From a virus, in IMG/VR virus record IMGVR_UViG_3300025168_000034, positions 1-64,000 of that record: a stretch of DNA of 64,000 nt. One strand, 5' to 3'. Numbering within the stretch: the stretch's first letter is position 1; each line of letters starts with the position of its first letter. Under the pieces are notes generated by a model that was not told where the DNA came from, did no database searches, and saw only the letters and a list, made by a program, of their open reading frames with translations. Of the stretch, positions 14,972 through 23,256 are shown in pieces. A program made the position numbers and the translations under genes.

Positions 14972-15898
14972 TTACCACCATTTGCTTCCTTGAGCTTTCT
15001 TATTTTTCCTTCTAGGTGGAGGAGGTGGAGGTTCATTAACAGCACTTGGTGGGGATGGTTCTGGAGTTGGGGCTTTAACCCTCTCGGCTTTACTCTCCTC
15101 CTGATTACCATCACCCGCTAGTGCCTTATTGGCTGAGATTAATAGCATGATAGCCAATGGATCAAATACGATAATGAATAATAAGATAAACCAATTTACT
15201 ACTTTGTCAGTGGGTTGGTTTGTTATACTAGCAACATACTTCAGTGGTCCTATCTCAGCTGCTACATCTGAGTTAGTCTCTAAATCTAATACTCGCAAAT
15301 CAATTGCTGTTACACTATCATTCAATACATCTTGTTTTATTGCTAAAGTGTCACGTCTTGCTTGTTGTGATTCTAGTTGTTGTTTGATGATCTTTCTTGT
15401 AGATGATGATTGTGTTGTGATTACCTGACCCTCTGAATTAGTATATTGCACAACATTGTTTCCTAAACCTTCACTTAGTTGTATGATTTGAGTGTTAATG
15501 TCTTGCTGTTCCTTATTGATATCTAAAACCTGCTGTTTGTATCTGTCACGTTTCTTGATTTGCACTTCAACTTGTTTATCAACGGCTTGCATCTTATATG
15601 CTGTCTCTTGGTATGCTGATACCAGGAATCCATATATTCCTAATGATGTGATACCCATTAAGACAATCATTGCTGATACAAAGTAGATCTTACGAACCCA
15701 ATGGATAGTCTTCCAAAAGCGTTCAAGATAGGCAGCTGTAATTACTTTGGATGCTTCTAATATTCCAGCCATTATTATGACAGCTGTTGTCTGAGCTGAA
15801 AAGAGTTTGCTTATTCCAAACACACTATAATACGCAGCTGTGGAAGCTAATGATAGTGCAGCTACCAATACAAGAAGTGGTAGTAGTTTATGTTTCAT
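14972..15898 (-). CDS. Four-helix membrane protein with coiled coil and proline tail
   Basis: Start at 15898 (MKHKLLPLLVLVAALSLAST), just after CTATTTATATAAG; a longer start at 15925 adds nine residues that overlap this element. Four hydrophobic segments: about 6-25, 32-50, 72-95, and one near 235-260. Between the third and fourth lies a long heptad-rich region of about 130 residues (KQVEVQIKKRDRYKQQVL...). The tail is proline-rich and basic (PPPPPPRRKNKK). Proteins of this layout occur in phages of marine bacteria; role unknown. Confidence 0.65.
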   Translation of the reverse strand: MKHKLLPLLVLVAALSLASTAAYYSVFGISKLFSAQTTAVIIMAGILEASKVITAAYLERFWKTIHWVRKIYFVSAMIVLMGITSLGIYGFLVSAYQETAYKMQAVDKQVEVQIKKRDRYKQQVLDINKEQQDINTQIIQLSEGLGNNVVQYTNSEGQVITTQSSSTRKIIKQQLESQQARRDTLAIKQDVLNDSVTAIDLRVLDLETNSDVAAEIGPLKYVASITNQPTDKVVNWFILLFIIVFDPLAIMLLISANKALAGDGNQEESKAERVKAPTPEPSPPSAVNEPPPPPPRRKNKKAQGSKWW

Positions 15899-15950
15899 CT
15901 TATATAAATAGGGGGGAAAACACAATTAGACACGCTTAACGGTTTGTTAA

Positions 15951-16283
15951 TTATCCTTTGAGCAATTGCTTAGTTGAAACCTTATCGTCCCAACAAGCTT
16001 GCACTTTGTTATCTAGTTTATCGAATCGAGAGTCAGTGTGTGAAATTGCCTGCTCAACTCGCTCATCTAAATCCCGACTCAACTGATCACGATCAGTATT
16101 GTGTATGTTCATTAGAGTTTGCTCGACCATGGTTATGTCTCTGTGGGTACTTGCAAATTTCTCATCATAGTCTCTGAGTTTCGCGTTTAACTTCGCCACC
16201 TTGATAGCAGCCCAAACAGCCATTCCAGCTACTGCCAGAACAACCACAAAAGCTATACCTAAAGTAAAATAAAGTGTTTCCAT
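15951..16283 (-). CDS. Membrane-anchored coiled-coil protein, 110 aa
   Basis: One N-terminal transmembrane helix (about residues 5-27, rich in Val and Ala) is followed by a helical, heptad-like region with many charged residues. The shape is that of an inner-membrane spanin-like or scaffold protein. The neighbour at 14,972 also combines helices with a coiled coil. Confidence 0.6.
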   Translation of the reverse strand: METLYFTLGIAFVVVLAVAGMAVWAAIKVAKLNAKLRDYDEKFASTHRDITMVEQTLMNIHNTDRDQLSRDLDERVEQAISHTDSRFDKLDNKVQACWDDKVSTKQLLKG

Positions 16284-16319
16284 ATTTTCTATTTGTTAGT
16301 GGTCAAGCGTGTCATTGTG

Positions 16320-16742
16320 TTATATATCTAAGCTCCCACTATCGGGATCTAGATCGTCAGCATCTCCGCCAAAGGATCTTAAAGCGGAAAGAAAAGCAAG
16401 CATGGCTGACATCTTGCTAGTTTTTTTATTCAGTAAATAATCGACATAATCCTTAACCCAATCATCAACTGGGAATCCTAGATCATATAAGTCGTGAATG
16501 GCATGCGATACGGTTTTGTCGTGATATCTATTCATCAAGAACATAAACAATTCACCGTTGTTTTCTTTTCTGTCTACCTCAAGCCTGTAATCCATAAAAG
16601 CGCCATATCGTATTTTAAAAGCTGTTCCTTCATCAAAATCTATAGCAATTTCAAAACAACCCTTTCCAGGATTATCTTCATAATCATATATAGGTGTAAT
16701 CACCTTTACATCATCTGCACTAAACTTTAAAGGATCTTCCAT
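16320..16742 (-). CDS. Hypothetical acidic protein, 140 aa
   Basis: Acidic soluble protein with beta-strand-like N-terminal part (CFEIAIDFDEGTAFKIRYG) and Asp-rich end (GGDADDLDPDSGSLDI). No known motif. The ATG overlaps the stop of the next gene by one base. Confidence 0.65.
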   Translation of the reverse strand: MEDPLKFSADDVKVITPIYDYEDNPGKGCFEIAIDFDEGTAFKIRYGAFMDYRLEVDRKENNGELFMFLMNRYHDKTVSHAIHDLYDLGFPVDDWVKDYVDYLLNKKTSKMSAMLAFLSALRSFGGDADDLDPDSGSLDI

Positions 16743-16954
16743 TATGACATTCTATTGTGTTTTACTAAAACTTCTTCCAACACACCTCTTACAGTTGGAC
16801 GAGGCCATTTGTATTCTGTTTGTAAGGCTAATTCGATAGCATCATATATAATGCTAGCTACATCATGCTTATCTTCAATATTCTCTAACGTCTCTCGGAT
16901 GTATGTTCTAGTGAACGTCTGACGATATGCTTCGTGTCGATCATCAACTCCCAT
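16742..16954 (-). CDS. Hypothetical protein, 70 aa
   Basis: Helical, with several Arg and Glu residues and HDVASIIYDAIELAL in the middle. No motif. Neighbouring starts and stops overlap by one base on both sides. Confidence 0.6.
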   Translation of the reverse strand: MGVDDRHEAYRQTFTRTYIRETLENIEDKHDVASIIYDAIELALQTEYKWPRPTVRGVLEEVLVKHNRMS

Positions 16955-17175
16955 TACAACTTTATATCTTTTAAACGATCAAACTCGGCTGCTGCTTTTG
17001 GGTCTTTAAAGATTGCTATACCCTGCATTGCATCATCTGCTGATGTTCCAGTATGTACTGGTCTTGCAGCATATGCTGATGTTGTTGAGTGTTGGACACA
17101 CGTTCTTGTGTTGGGTAATATTTTAAGTCTTCCTAAAGGAATTTCAACTCCACAGACTATACATCTTCTTTCCAT
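16954..17175 (-). CDS. DksA/TraR-type zinc-finger protein, 73 aa
   Basis: Begins with a zinc-finger segment MERRCIVCGVEIPLGRLKIL followed by RTCVQH, which matches the C4-type finger of DksA/TraR small proteins (CxxC, 17 residues, C) with His as a possible fourth ligand. In phages such small proteins can bind RNA polymerase's secondary channel; here this is inference, since the coiled-coil arm of DksA is absent. Confidence 0.65.
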   Translation of the reverse strand: MERRCIVCGVEIPLGRLKILPNTRTCVQHSTTSAYAARPVHTGTSADDAMQGIAIFKDPKAAAEFDRLKDIKL

Positions 17176-17339
17176 TTGTTATTTTGATTTTGTTTTCGAT
17201 TGTATGCTTTTTTGTTTTTGTGCACCTTATGGGTGGGGATCGAGTACATCCCCAACTCCACTAAGGCTTGTCTGTATGCGCCACTGAGGCTCTTGAATTT
17301 GTCCGTACTACTCTCTTTATGTTTTTCAACTCGTTTCAT
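17157..17339 (-). CDS. Small basic protein, 60 aa
   Basis: Very Lys-rich (KVHKNKKAYNRKQNQNNKWK near the C-terminus). The GACTATTTATAA element ends two bases before the ATG. It overlaps the zinc-finger gene by 19 bases. Likely a nucleic-acid binder; no family. Confidence 0.6.
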   Translation of the reverse strand: MKRVEKHKESSTDKFKSLSGAYRQALVELGMYSIPTHKVHKNKKAYNRKQNQNNKWKEDV

Positions 17340-17359
17340 AATTATAAATAGTCAAATAA

Positions 17360-17611
17360 TCACAATTGTGGACATTCACAAAACTTCTTGGCTGCTAACT
17401 CTTTGCGGATTTTCGTTATGTAAAGGATGAAATCCATTGCTTCTTCTTGAGCGTGTTCTAACCATTGGTCTATGGATAGATCATCACGATCCATTGTAGC
17501 GTTATATTTCTCGTAGCCTTTAGCTGCTCTGTCGGCAAACTTCTGGCGTACTTCTTCTACTACAGAATCGGTAGAGAAGCGGTCAAGGTTTATATGGTCT
17601 AATGGATCCAT
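17360..17611 (-). CDS. MazG-like nucleotide pyrophosphatase, 83 aa
   Basis: A short all-helical protein with the MazG/dUTPase-type signature: KYNATMDRDDLS, then QWLEHAQEEAMDFILYI, where the EExxD acidic cluster would bind Mg2+ and the triphosphate. Such phage enzymes hydrolyse dNTPs or alarmone-like nucleotides. Only one domain, at the short end for the family. Confidence 0.7.
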   Translation of the reverse strand: MDPLDHINLDRFSTDSVVEEVRQKFADRAAKGYEKYNATMDRDDLSIDQWLEHAQEEAMDFILYITKIRKELAAKKFCECPQL

Positions 17612-17612
17612 A

Positions 17613-17822
17613 TTATACAGACTTTTCTACTACTCCCACAATCCTAGATACTCCTGCTGCAACTATCTCAAAGTCGTGTGTTCCGTCTTTTGATAAAGAT
17701 TCAGTCATCCTAGCTTCTGCTTCGGTTACTGACATAGCATCTACTAGATACCTTTCTGTCAACTTTTTTACTCCACCTTTTCCGTTGTCGGTAAGGATTT
17801 TAACTGTTACTGTAAAATACAT
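17613..17822 (-). CDS. Hypothetical protein, 69 aa
   Basis: Beta-strand-like sequence (MYFTVTVKILTDNGKGGVKK) followed by AEARMTESL helix and a hydrophobic strand; reminiscent of small ferredoxin-like folds. No family can be named. The ATG is next to the structured region at 17,845-17,935. Confidence 0.6.
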   Translation of the reverse strand: MYFTVTVKILTDNGKGGVKKLTERYLVDAMSVTEAEARMTESLSKDGTHDFEIVAAGVSRIVGVVEKSV

Positions 17823-17844
17823 ATATTTGGTTTTTGGTTTTTAA

Positions 17845-17935
17845 TGTTAAAAAAAGGCAGAGGTGGGCTCCTTAGTCTTCGGCTGATGCCGGTCTTAGCC
17901 ATACTAGCGTCTGCGTTTTCACGTGCCTTTTATTC
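17845..17935 (-). ncRNA. Candidate structured RNA or complex terminator
   Basis: A GC-rich island in AT-rich DNA. On the minus strand AGGCA at the 5' end can pair with TGCCT at the 3' end, directly followed by a run of seven T. Inside, CGGC-ATCA-GCCG forms a tight hairpin, and GGCT can pair with the downstream GGAGCC region only partly. The layout suits a small RNA of about 80 bases with an intrinsic terminator, or a branched terminator. On the plus strand TGCCTTTTATT also gives a T-rich end. It does not fold as a tRNA by eye. Confidence 0.4.
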
Positions 17936-17936
17936 T

Positions 17937-18185
17937 TTAGTGTACAATATAAATCATCTCTTGCCCTTTCTTCTCTCCATCAGTCCATGTGGCAATTCCA
18001 TGAGCTTTACGAACTCTCTGTAGAATATGTTTAGCATCTAATGCTGTAATATTCTTGAATGATAAAGTGTTTTGAATACACTTGCTCTTCTTAGGCTTCA
18101 TTTTTGGAGTCTCTTTTGTACCAACATTCACCGGAGTTACCTCTCTAAATATTGGTTGTTCTAAATGGACAGTTAATCTTGTCAT
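17937..18185 (-). CDS. Hypothetical basic protein, 82 aa
   Basis: N-terminus MTRLTVHLEQPIFREVTPVN, a basic Lys/Pro run in the middle and a C-terminal KHILQRVRKAHGIATWTDG. No motif recognised. It ends just before the GC-rich structured island, which would terminate or extend its transcript. Confidence 0.65.
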   Translation of the reverse strand: MTRLTVHLEQPIFREVTPVNVGTKETPKMKPKKSKCIQNTLSFKNITALDAKHILQRVRKAHGIATWTDGEKKGQEMIYIVH

Positions 18186-18201
18186 ATCTTATTGTTTTAA
18201 T

Positions 18202-19110
18202 TTAGACTAATATACGCTCTTTATTTCGATATTGCAACACTGCAACCTCTTTTTTCTTACATTCAAACATAATATCTATGTCATGCCCATAAGCATCTAC
18301 ACTCTCGTAGATCATATCTGCATGAGCTTGAGCTTTAACAGAAGAGTCTTCGTTAAGTTTCCTAGATGAAGAATAATGCACTACTGGAGTAATATCTTTT
18401 GGCCATGTGCTAATAGCTAATTCCAAAGCTTGTTGATGAGTCATATCACCTGAGTGACATGTGTGGTGATGGTAATCGAATACTAATGGTATGCCACACT
18501 CCTCATGAGCTCTCATAAGATCGGCAATCGTATACATAGATTCTTTGTCGTCGTTCTCTAACGTAATACGTTTCTTTGTACCCTCGTCTAATCTGTGAAA
18601 GTTCTTGATCCATCTACCTAATGTGATATCCTTCTCACCGTATGTAGCACCTACATGTATGTTGATCTTGTTATATGGACTAGGCTCGAATCCCATAAGA
18701 TCGAATACTTCTGAGTGATGGTTAAGATCGTAAATTGTACGCTCTACTACTTCTGGTTTGATAGATCCTAGAATATTGAAAGGACCTGGATGAAAGGATA
18801 ATCGATGTCCATTCTTCTTAGCATAGTTACCTATAGCTTTTAACAACATACAAGCCTTGTCATATTGTGGTAAGTCAGAAAACTTATACTCACTACTCCA
18901 AGGAAAGATATCTGAACCTATCCTAAAAAACTTAAAGCCATTACGTTCGTTCCATTGAAGGATCTTGAAAAGATCTCTAAGATTTTGTAAGCCTAACTCG
19001 CCTACATATTCTAAGCCACCTTTCTGCCAAGTAGCTTTGCGACAAGTTCTACCTGAGTAGATTCCTTCCTTACGCAACTCCATATTGATACATGCATATC
19101 CGTACTCCAT
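18202..19110 (-). CDS. uvsE: UV damage endonuclease, UVDE/UvsE family
   Basis: A TIM-barrel endonuclease of 302 residues that nicks DNA 5' of UV photoproducts. Family features are present in order: MEYGYACINMEL start, FRIGSDIFPWSS, a conserved RLSFHPGPF with a metal-ligand His, INIHVGATYGEK, ITLENDD with the metal Glu, LVFDYHHHTCH with His ligands, and VHYSS. Full length for the family. It offers light-independent repair, useful in surface water. A promoter-like motif lies just upstream at 19,130-19,159. Confidence 0.85.
   Translation of the reverse strand: MEYGYACINMELRKEGIYSGRTCRKATWQKGGLEYVGELGLQNLRDLFKILQWNERNGFKFFRIGSDIFPWSSEYKFSDLPQYDKACMLLKAIGNYAKKNGHRLSFHPGPFNILGSIKPEVVERTIYDLNHHSEVFDLMGFEPSPYNKINIHVGATYGEKDITLGRWIKNFHRLDEGTKKRITLENDDKESMYTIADLMRAHEECGIPLVFDYHHHTCHSGDMTHQQALELAISTWPKDITPVVHYSSSRKLNEDSSVKAQAHADMIYESVDAYGHDIDIMFECKKKEVAVLQYRNKERILV
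18209..18238 (-). promoter_or_regulatory. Promoter-like motif inside the end of the UV endonuclease gene
   Basis: GTTGCAA (18,238-18,232), 17 bases with TATCGAAATAAAGAGCG, TATATT (18,214-18,209). It lies almost wholly within the last codons of the upstream gene and 24 bases from the ATG at 18,185, so the coding sequence has been shaped around it. Confidence 0.6.
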
Positions 19111-19129
19111 AACTAATTAATTTTACTTA

Positions 19130-19159
19130 AATATCAGGAATTAATATCGATTATGCAAC
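19130..19159 (-). promoter_or_regulatory. Promoter-like motif before the UV endonuclease
   Basis: GTTGCAT, 17 bases (AATCGATATTAATTCCT), GATATT, then TAAG, on the minus strand; the start codon is 20 bases downstream. Closely matches the repeated consensus. Confidence 0.6.
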
Positions 19160-19164
19160 TTTTT

Positions 19165-19590
19165 TTACCATTTTCCTTGAGGACAGTAGTCGTGCAAGCT
19201 TCGTACTTTTGCGCTAAGATTACATCCACAATCTGTACATTTCATGCCTTGGATGTTTGCTGTACGATTATCAACTACTACAGAGTATATTCCTGTTTTT
19301 TGTGCTGAAGGGCATTGAGCACATATAGCTGCTCGCTTCATTGCCATCTCTTCTACTTCTTTGCTTGGGAAAGCTAGATTCTTAAATCCTGATACGATGT
19401 TTGCTAATACAATAGGTGGCTTATCCTTTCGTGGTATCTTGCTTTTGGTTATCAGTCGTTCTAGAAGGGATACAAGTACAGCAGGCCACAACACAACTAA
19501 CTTTAACCAGAAATACCATTTAGACTTTCTAGTCTTTTTGCTGAGATGTTGCTTCTCCCAATATACAATATATCCAAAAAACTTTTTCAA
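19165..19590 (-). CDS. Membrane-associated zinc-ribbon protein, 141 aa
   Basis: A hydrophobic helix at about 27-44 (WYFWLKLVVLWPAVLVSLLE) divides a basic N-terminus from a cytoplasmic or extracytoplasmic C-terminal domain with CAQCPS, then CTDCGCNLS and DYCPQGKW. The Cys pairs form a zinc ribbon typical of a short protein family in flavobacterial and other phages. Function unknown. It overlaps the next gene by four bases. Confidence 0.65.
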   Translation of the reverse strand: MKKFFGYIVYWEKQHLSKKTRKSKWYFWLKLVVLWPAVLVSLLERLITKSKIPRKDKPPIVLANIVSGFKNLAFPSKEVEEMAMKRAAICAQCPSAQKTGIYSVVVDNRTANIQGMKCTDCGCNLSAKVRSLHDYCPQGKW

Positions 19591-20231
19591 AACGAGTCTT
19601 TCAAGTCTTTAATCATCTGAAGCTTTTCTTCTTCAGTAAGAATATCCATAGTAGAGAGTGCATCTAAACTATCGTTATTTTCTAACAACTCTTCTGCCTT
19701 ATCTGGTGCTTCTGTTACATTCACCTTCAATTCTACTTTTCCTAGATTACCAACATTTACAAAATAGCAGTTATAACATAACACTTCTAAATTCTCTAAC
19801 CGCAAATCTTTTTTATTACCATTAGTTGTGTTTAATACTAAAGGTACTTTAAGATCGGTAGGACGTTTCTGGCAAAAGCCACAATTAGAACACTCTTCCG
19901 GAAAGTATCCATTTGCTATCAATCTAGCTAGTAGTTTCTGACGTGGGTAGTTTGGATGTTTACCTAATAAGATTTCATCAAGGCTTGTTCTTTTGCTAGA
20001 AGATCCTATTTTTGAAATACCTACACCTGACTTATTGTAGTGTGCATCAAAGAGTGTGATACCTTCCTTGTTCTTATATTGTTTAGCAAACTTGCGATAT
20101 AATGGATAGCTGACTCTCAAGTATTCTGCAGCTGCTTTGTTGGATCGAGTTACCTTCATTGCTTGCTCAATCTGACTTTGGAGCAGCATGGTAGTTCTCG
20201 CTTTTCGATTTCTTCTCTTTGACATAACCAA
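19587..20231 (-). CDS. HTH plus HNH-type zinc protein, 214 aa
   Basis: The N-terminal part (QAMKVTRSNKAAAEYLRVSY) reads like a helix-turn-helix; the middle contains ECSNCGFCQKRPTDLK, a strand, LRLENLEVLCYNCYF, the layout of an HNH nuclease with two structural CxxC pairs. The usual catalytic LDHxxG is replaced by LNTTNGN, so the first His of the HNH triad seems missing; cutting is therefore doubtful and a DNA-binding role is possible. The C-terminus is acidic. Confidence 0.65.
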   Translation of the reverse strand: MVMSKRRNRKARTTMLLQSQIEQAMKVTRSNKAAAEYLRVSYPLYRKFAKQYKNKEGITLFDAHYNKSGVGISKIGSSSKRTSLDEILLGKHPNYPRQKLLARLIANGYFPEECSNCGFCQKRPTDLKVPLVLNTTNGNKKDLRLENLEVLCYNCYFVNVGNLGKVELKVNVTEAPDKAEELLENNDSLDALSTMDILTEEEKLQMIKDLKDSF

Positions 20232-20237
20232 TAAATT

Positions 20238-20723
20238 TTATAGCTTATCGAGTAGTTGTTTTACATTAGTGCATTTTTCATATTGCTCTACTCCAATATA
20301 GTATTTGAGTGCAGTCTTCAGTCCATCTTTCCATCCCGATCTTTCAGCTGTTAGATATGTGCTTGTACCATTCAACTCAAACAATCTCACTTCTGGTAAA
20401 TTCATATATAATCCTTCTTCCATAGCCTCTATTATTCTATCAAACACAAACCCACTCTTATCATCAAAAAAGTCCTTAGCTTCATCTTCGTCTAGGACTG
20501 GAATGTTTGGTATTTCTGAGTACTTAAAATCTGAGGATTGTTCTTTTGCAGACTTTATGTTGATTTCTACAGTATCATATAGATCAGCTAGATTCCATAT
20601 GATCTTGTCTCGTTCCTTTATGGTACTTGCTACTGATGAATGAACAATCTCTTTACCGTCTACAACATTAATACGATGTTGAGTGCCTTTGCTCGATTCT
20701 ACTACAGTTACAACTATCTTCAT
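20238..20723 (-). CDS. Hypothetical acidic protein, 161 aa
   Basis: Soluble protein with beta-strand start (MKIVVTVVESSKGTQHRINV) and Asp/Glu-rich central part; the C-terminal part is helical. The start is preceded by a variant of the GACTATTTATAA element (CTACTTATAAGC). No family. Confidence 0.6.
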   Translation of the reverse strand: MKIVVTVVESSKGTQHRINVVDGKEIVHSSVASTIKERDKIIWNLADLYDTVEINIKSAKEQSSDFKYSEIPNIPVLDEDEAKDFFDDKSGFVFDRIIEAMEEGLYMNLPEVRLFELNGTSTYLTAERSGWKDGLKTALKYYIGVEQYEKCTNVKQLLDKL

Positions 20724-20740
20724 GCTTATAAGTAGTTTCG

Positions 20741-20899
20741 TTATCGAGATATTGCGTAGATTTTGAGAAATTCTTTTAGTGGTAAGTGTTTAAGTTTGGC
20801 AAAGAATAAGGCAGCCTGATATCGATTTGGTGCTCCTATGTTTGCAATTGGTTGTTTTTCTTTATCTAGTCTTGAATAAAAGTAGTGTAAATTTTCCAT
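20741..20899 (-). CDS. Small conserved phage protein, 52 aa
   Basis: ATG at 20,899 to TAA at 20,741 encodes a compact protein starting MENLHYFYSRLDKEKQ, with IGAPNRYQAALFFAKLKHL and ending LKEFLKIYAISR. This pattern (NIGAP...A..FAKLKHL.LK.FLKIY) is one I have seen in small proteins of marine phages, so conservation supports it. Function unknown. A promoter-like motif is at 20,919-20,947. Confidence 0.65.
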   Translation of the reverse strand: MENLHYFYSRLDKEKQPIANIGAPNRYQAALFFAKLKHLPLKEFLKIYAISR

Positions 20900-20902
20900 A
20901 TG

Positions 20903-21142
20903 TTATCGTTTGATGTGTAATATACTAATTTTTTCTAAGAATTCCGACACTCCTATCGTTTGATTTTGATCTGTTTTAATTTGCAGAGTAGGTAATGCTT
21001 CAGGAGCCTTCTCTACTAAAGTCATCAATATTCTAAGACCAGTTCCAGGCCAAAAGTTTCCTAAAGATTCCTCACCCAATAAATTTGCTTCGTTGAGTGT
21101 GTCTGCTTCTGAATCGTTAGGCATTAGTATGTAGTATTGCAT
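20903..21142 (-). CDS. Hypothetical protein, 79 aa
   Basis: Mixed alpha/beta sequence with MQYYILMPNDSEADTLNEAN at the start and KTDQNQTIGVSEFLEKIS near the end. No motif. It shares one base with the glycosyltransferase gene upstream, so it is the last gene of the glycan island. Confidence 0.6.
   Translation of the reverse strand: MQYYILMPNDSEADTLNEANLLGEESLGNFWPGTGLRILMTLVEKAPEALPTLQIKTDQNQTIGVSEFLEKISILHIKR
20919..20947 (-). promoter_or_regulatory. Promoter-like motif
   Basis: TCGGAA, 17 bases, TATATT (20,924-20,919) on the minus strand, within the 3' end of the 79-aa gene and 20 bases from the ATG of the 52-aa gene. The first hexamer is a weaker variant. Confidence 0.45.
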
Positions 21143-22428
21143 TAGTGTATAGTGTAAAGGTGTTCTTGTTTGATAGCTGGATTGTTTACAGAGATTTGTT
21201 CTTTAGACCTGTCTATTTTTTTATTTATGTATATTTTGAATGGTCCATATTCATAGACATCTTCATCATAATGTTCAACCATCTCCTGCATGTTCATTAA
21301 GAATGTGGCCTCATCTTCTGATTGTGATAACTTGTTAATATCAAACTCGATAAGAACATCGCTAACAATTCTATCTGCTGTGGAAGGCATTTTAACAAAA
21401 TCGTCAACACTCTCTTTATTGTATATGTATCCATACGTATGCCAATCTTCGTCTGAGATATTGAGTAGTTTGTTTGCAATGCTGTGTGCTTGTGAAAAGT
21501 TTTGATCAAATAGTTGATATGTTTCTGACTCTGTCGTATATATGGTATTGAAGAAAGACAGTATGCTAACAGTAAAGTTTGGGTTTGGATGTGTGCCTTT
21601 AATTTGAGCATCTATCTTGTAATAAGGTTTGGTTTCAGTTGTGTGTTCAAACTTTCCCCACTTTCTTTGAAATCTACACATCTCTATATAGTCAGCTTGA
21701 TTTTGAAGTTGTAAGCGTTCTTGTGCTTCTTTATTTTCTTTATTGAACCACTCAGGTCCTCTACTAGATGTGCATGTGAAATGATACACCAATGCTCTCC
21801 AGGTTTGTTTAATTTGCACTCCATTCCGTACAAGTCTGGTTAGGATATCTGTATCTTCTCGTGAGCGTCTAAACATAGTATCGTGACCACCAATCTCATT
21901 CCACACTGCTTTATACATTGTGAATGGTGCAAAGAAGTATTCTGTAAACCTATCCTCCTTCAAACTCTCAGCTAACTTTGTAAACTTATCTAACTCAAAC
22001 TTAGTAGGATCTAATCCAAAGTCGTGTGTGTGCTTTTCTCCTGAGCTTGGATGTAGTGGTGGTTCTATTCTAGTAGAACAAAGCACAGTGTTAGGTTCTA
22101 TAGCCTTCCACACCTCAACGTCATAGTTCTTGCATATCACCATATCAGATTGCAAATAGGAGACGCATGGATTACTAGCTTGCTCAAACATCTCATTGAT
22201 GTTTCTTGCATACCCATAGCAGATGGGTAGGTTATTTTTTAAGATCTTGAGATTAGGAAAATCAGCTTTTTGTTCTAATAACCATTCAAAAGTACCTTGA
22301 TTGTCGCTATCAATAAATACCAAAATCTCATGATCTGTGTGTGAGAGGTTTTGCTTTAGAGACTTGAATAATAACTTAGTGTGGTTAAGCTCATTGCGAG
22401 CTGTGTTTATGCAGAAGGTTATGTTCAT
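21142..22428 (-). CDS. Glycosyltransferase, GT2-like (GT-A fold)
   Basis: A 428-residue enzyme that should add a sugar from a nucleotide-sugar donor. Residues 1-200 carry a GT-A domain: ITFCINTARNELN at the start, the strand ILVFIDSDNQG, an SDM metal motif in YLQSDMVIC, and FTMYKAVWNEIGGHD as the acceptor-side motif of GT2 enzymes. The C-terminal 200 residues are not recognised. It is the last of about seven transferases in the island. Confidence 0.75.
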   Translation of the reverse strand: MNITFCINTARNELNHTKLLFKSLKQNLSHTDHEILVFIDSDNQGTFEWLLEQKADFPNLKILKNNLPICYGYARNINEMFEQASNPCVSYLQSDMVICKNYDVEVWKAIEPNTVLCSTRIEPPLHPSSGEKHTHDFGLDPTKFELDKFTKLAESLKEDRFTEYFFAPFTMYKAVWNEIGGHDTMFRRSREDTDILTRLVRNGVQIKQTWRALVYHFTCTSSRGPEWFNKENKEAQERLQLQNQADYIEMCRFQRKWGKFEHTTETKPYYKIDAQIKGTHPNPNFTVSILSFFNTIYTTESETYQLFDQNFSQAHSIANKLLNISDEDWHTYGYIYNKESVDDFVKMPSTADRIVSDVLIEFDINKLSQSEDEATFLMNMQEMVEHYDEDVYEYGPFKIYINKKIDRSKEQISVNNPAIKQEHLYTIH

Positions 22429-22429
22429 G

Positions 22430-23254
22430 TTATTTCATTTTATTATATACTTTTTTGATAGCATCTCTCATTGAGTGTGTCTTTACTGGAATATAAAAAT
22501 GATCTCCAACATAGCTTTTTGTTGTTTTATTTTTCTTAGGAGTGCCGACTTTATAGTCTGAAAGCTCATTGATCATTTCAAGAATATCGCTAAGCCAATA
22601 CTTTTCAAGGTAGACACAATCAATAGAGTTCATACGCCATTGTTTTGTAGGATATCTTGCAGTGGTCTTTTTTGTTTCAGTACGTTGCGCTTCTAAATGG
22701 TACCTAATGAGTGACACTAAATCTTCCATAAAAAAGAAATCCATCATCTTATCTTGATGCAATTCAAAATCCTTATGATCTATATATCGTTGGATATTGT
22801 TCTTAATGAATCTAGTATCCAACTCATTATGATCAAACACTCCCCAAAGTCTTAAATTTAAGTAGTTAGGATTGTGTTTCATCAAGTCGCTTATGATTGC
22901 CTTACTCAAACCATATGGATCTGTAGGGTTGTTCTTTCCAGCACCTGTTCCAAAATGTATTAATCTTGTGAAGCAATCTTTGTTTGCCATTAAATTGTAA
23001 TACATTTTTAAGTTGTCAACTAAAACACTATCGTCATCTTCCTTGAATCTACTACCTCCACTAACAGCTGTGTGTATTACACAATCAAACTTTATATTAA
23101 GCTCTGTGCATTTATTAAAGAATAAATCACACGCTTCTCTATCTCTAAGATCAAAGTTAACTCGATGTTGTGCTGTAACCTCAAAATCATCCTTCAAGTC
23201 TTTGTATAAACTACTCCCTATGTAGCCATTAGCTCCCGTGATTAATATTTTCAT
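22430..23254 (-). CDS. NAD-dependent sugar epimerase/dehydratase, extended SDR
   Basis: GANGYIGSSL is the Rossmann dinucleotide-binding Gly motif at residues 6-16; YGLSKA holds the YxxxK catalytic pair (about 120). Extended-SDR layout of 274 residues, at the short end. Probably modifies an NDP-sugar, precise reaction unclear. Sits between a glycosyltransferase and the TPP enzyme subunits. Confidence 0.75.
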   Translation of the reverse strand: MKILITGANGYIGSSLYKDLKDDFEVTAQHRVNFDLRDREACDLFFNKCTELNIKFDCVIHTAVSGGSRFKEDDDSVLVDNLKMYYNLMANKDCFTRLIHFGTGAGKNNPTDPYGLSKAIISDLMKHNPNYLNLRLWGVFDHNELDTRFIKNNIQRYIDHKDFELHQDKMMDFFFMEDLVSLIRYHLEAQRTETKKTTARYPTKQWRMNSIDCVYLEKYWLSDILEMINELSDYKVGTPKKNKTTKSYVGDHFYIPVKTHSMRDAIKKVYNKMK

Positions 23255-23256
23255 GT

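Noticed and set aside
17845-17935. tRNA gene
   Set aside because: The GC-rich patch has no T-loop (GTTCRANNY) or CCA-type end and no cloverleaf by eye; no other tRNA-like region was noticed.
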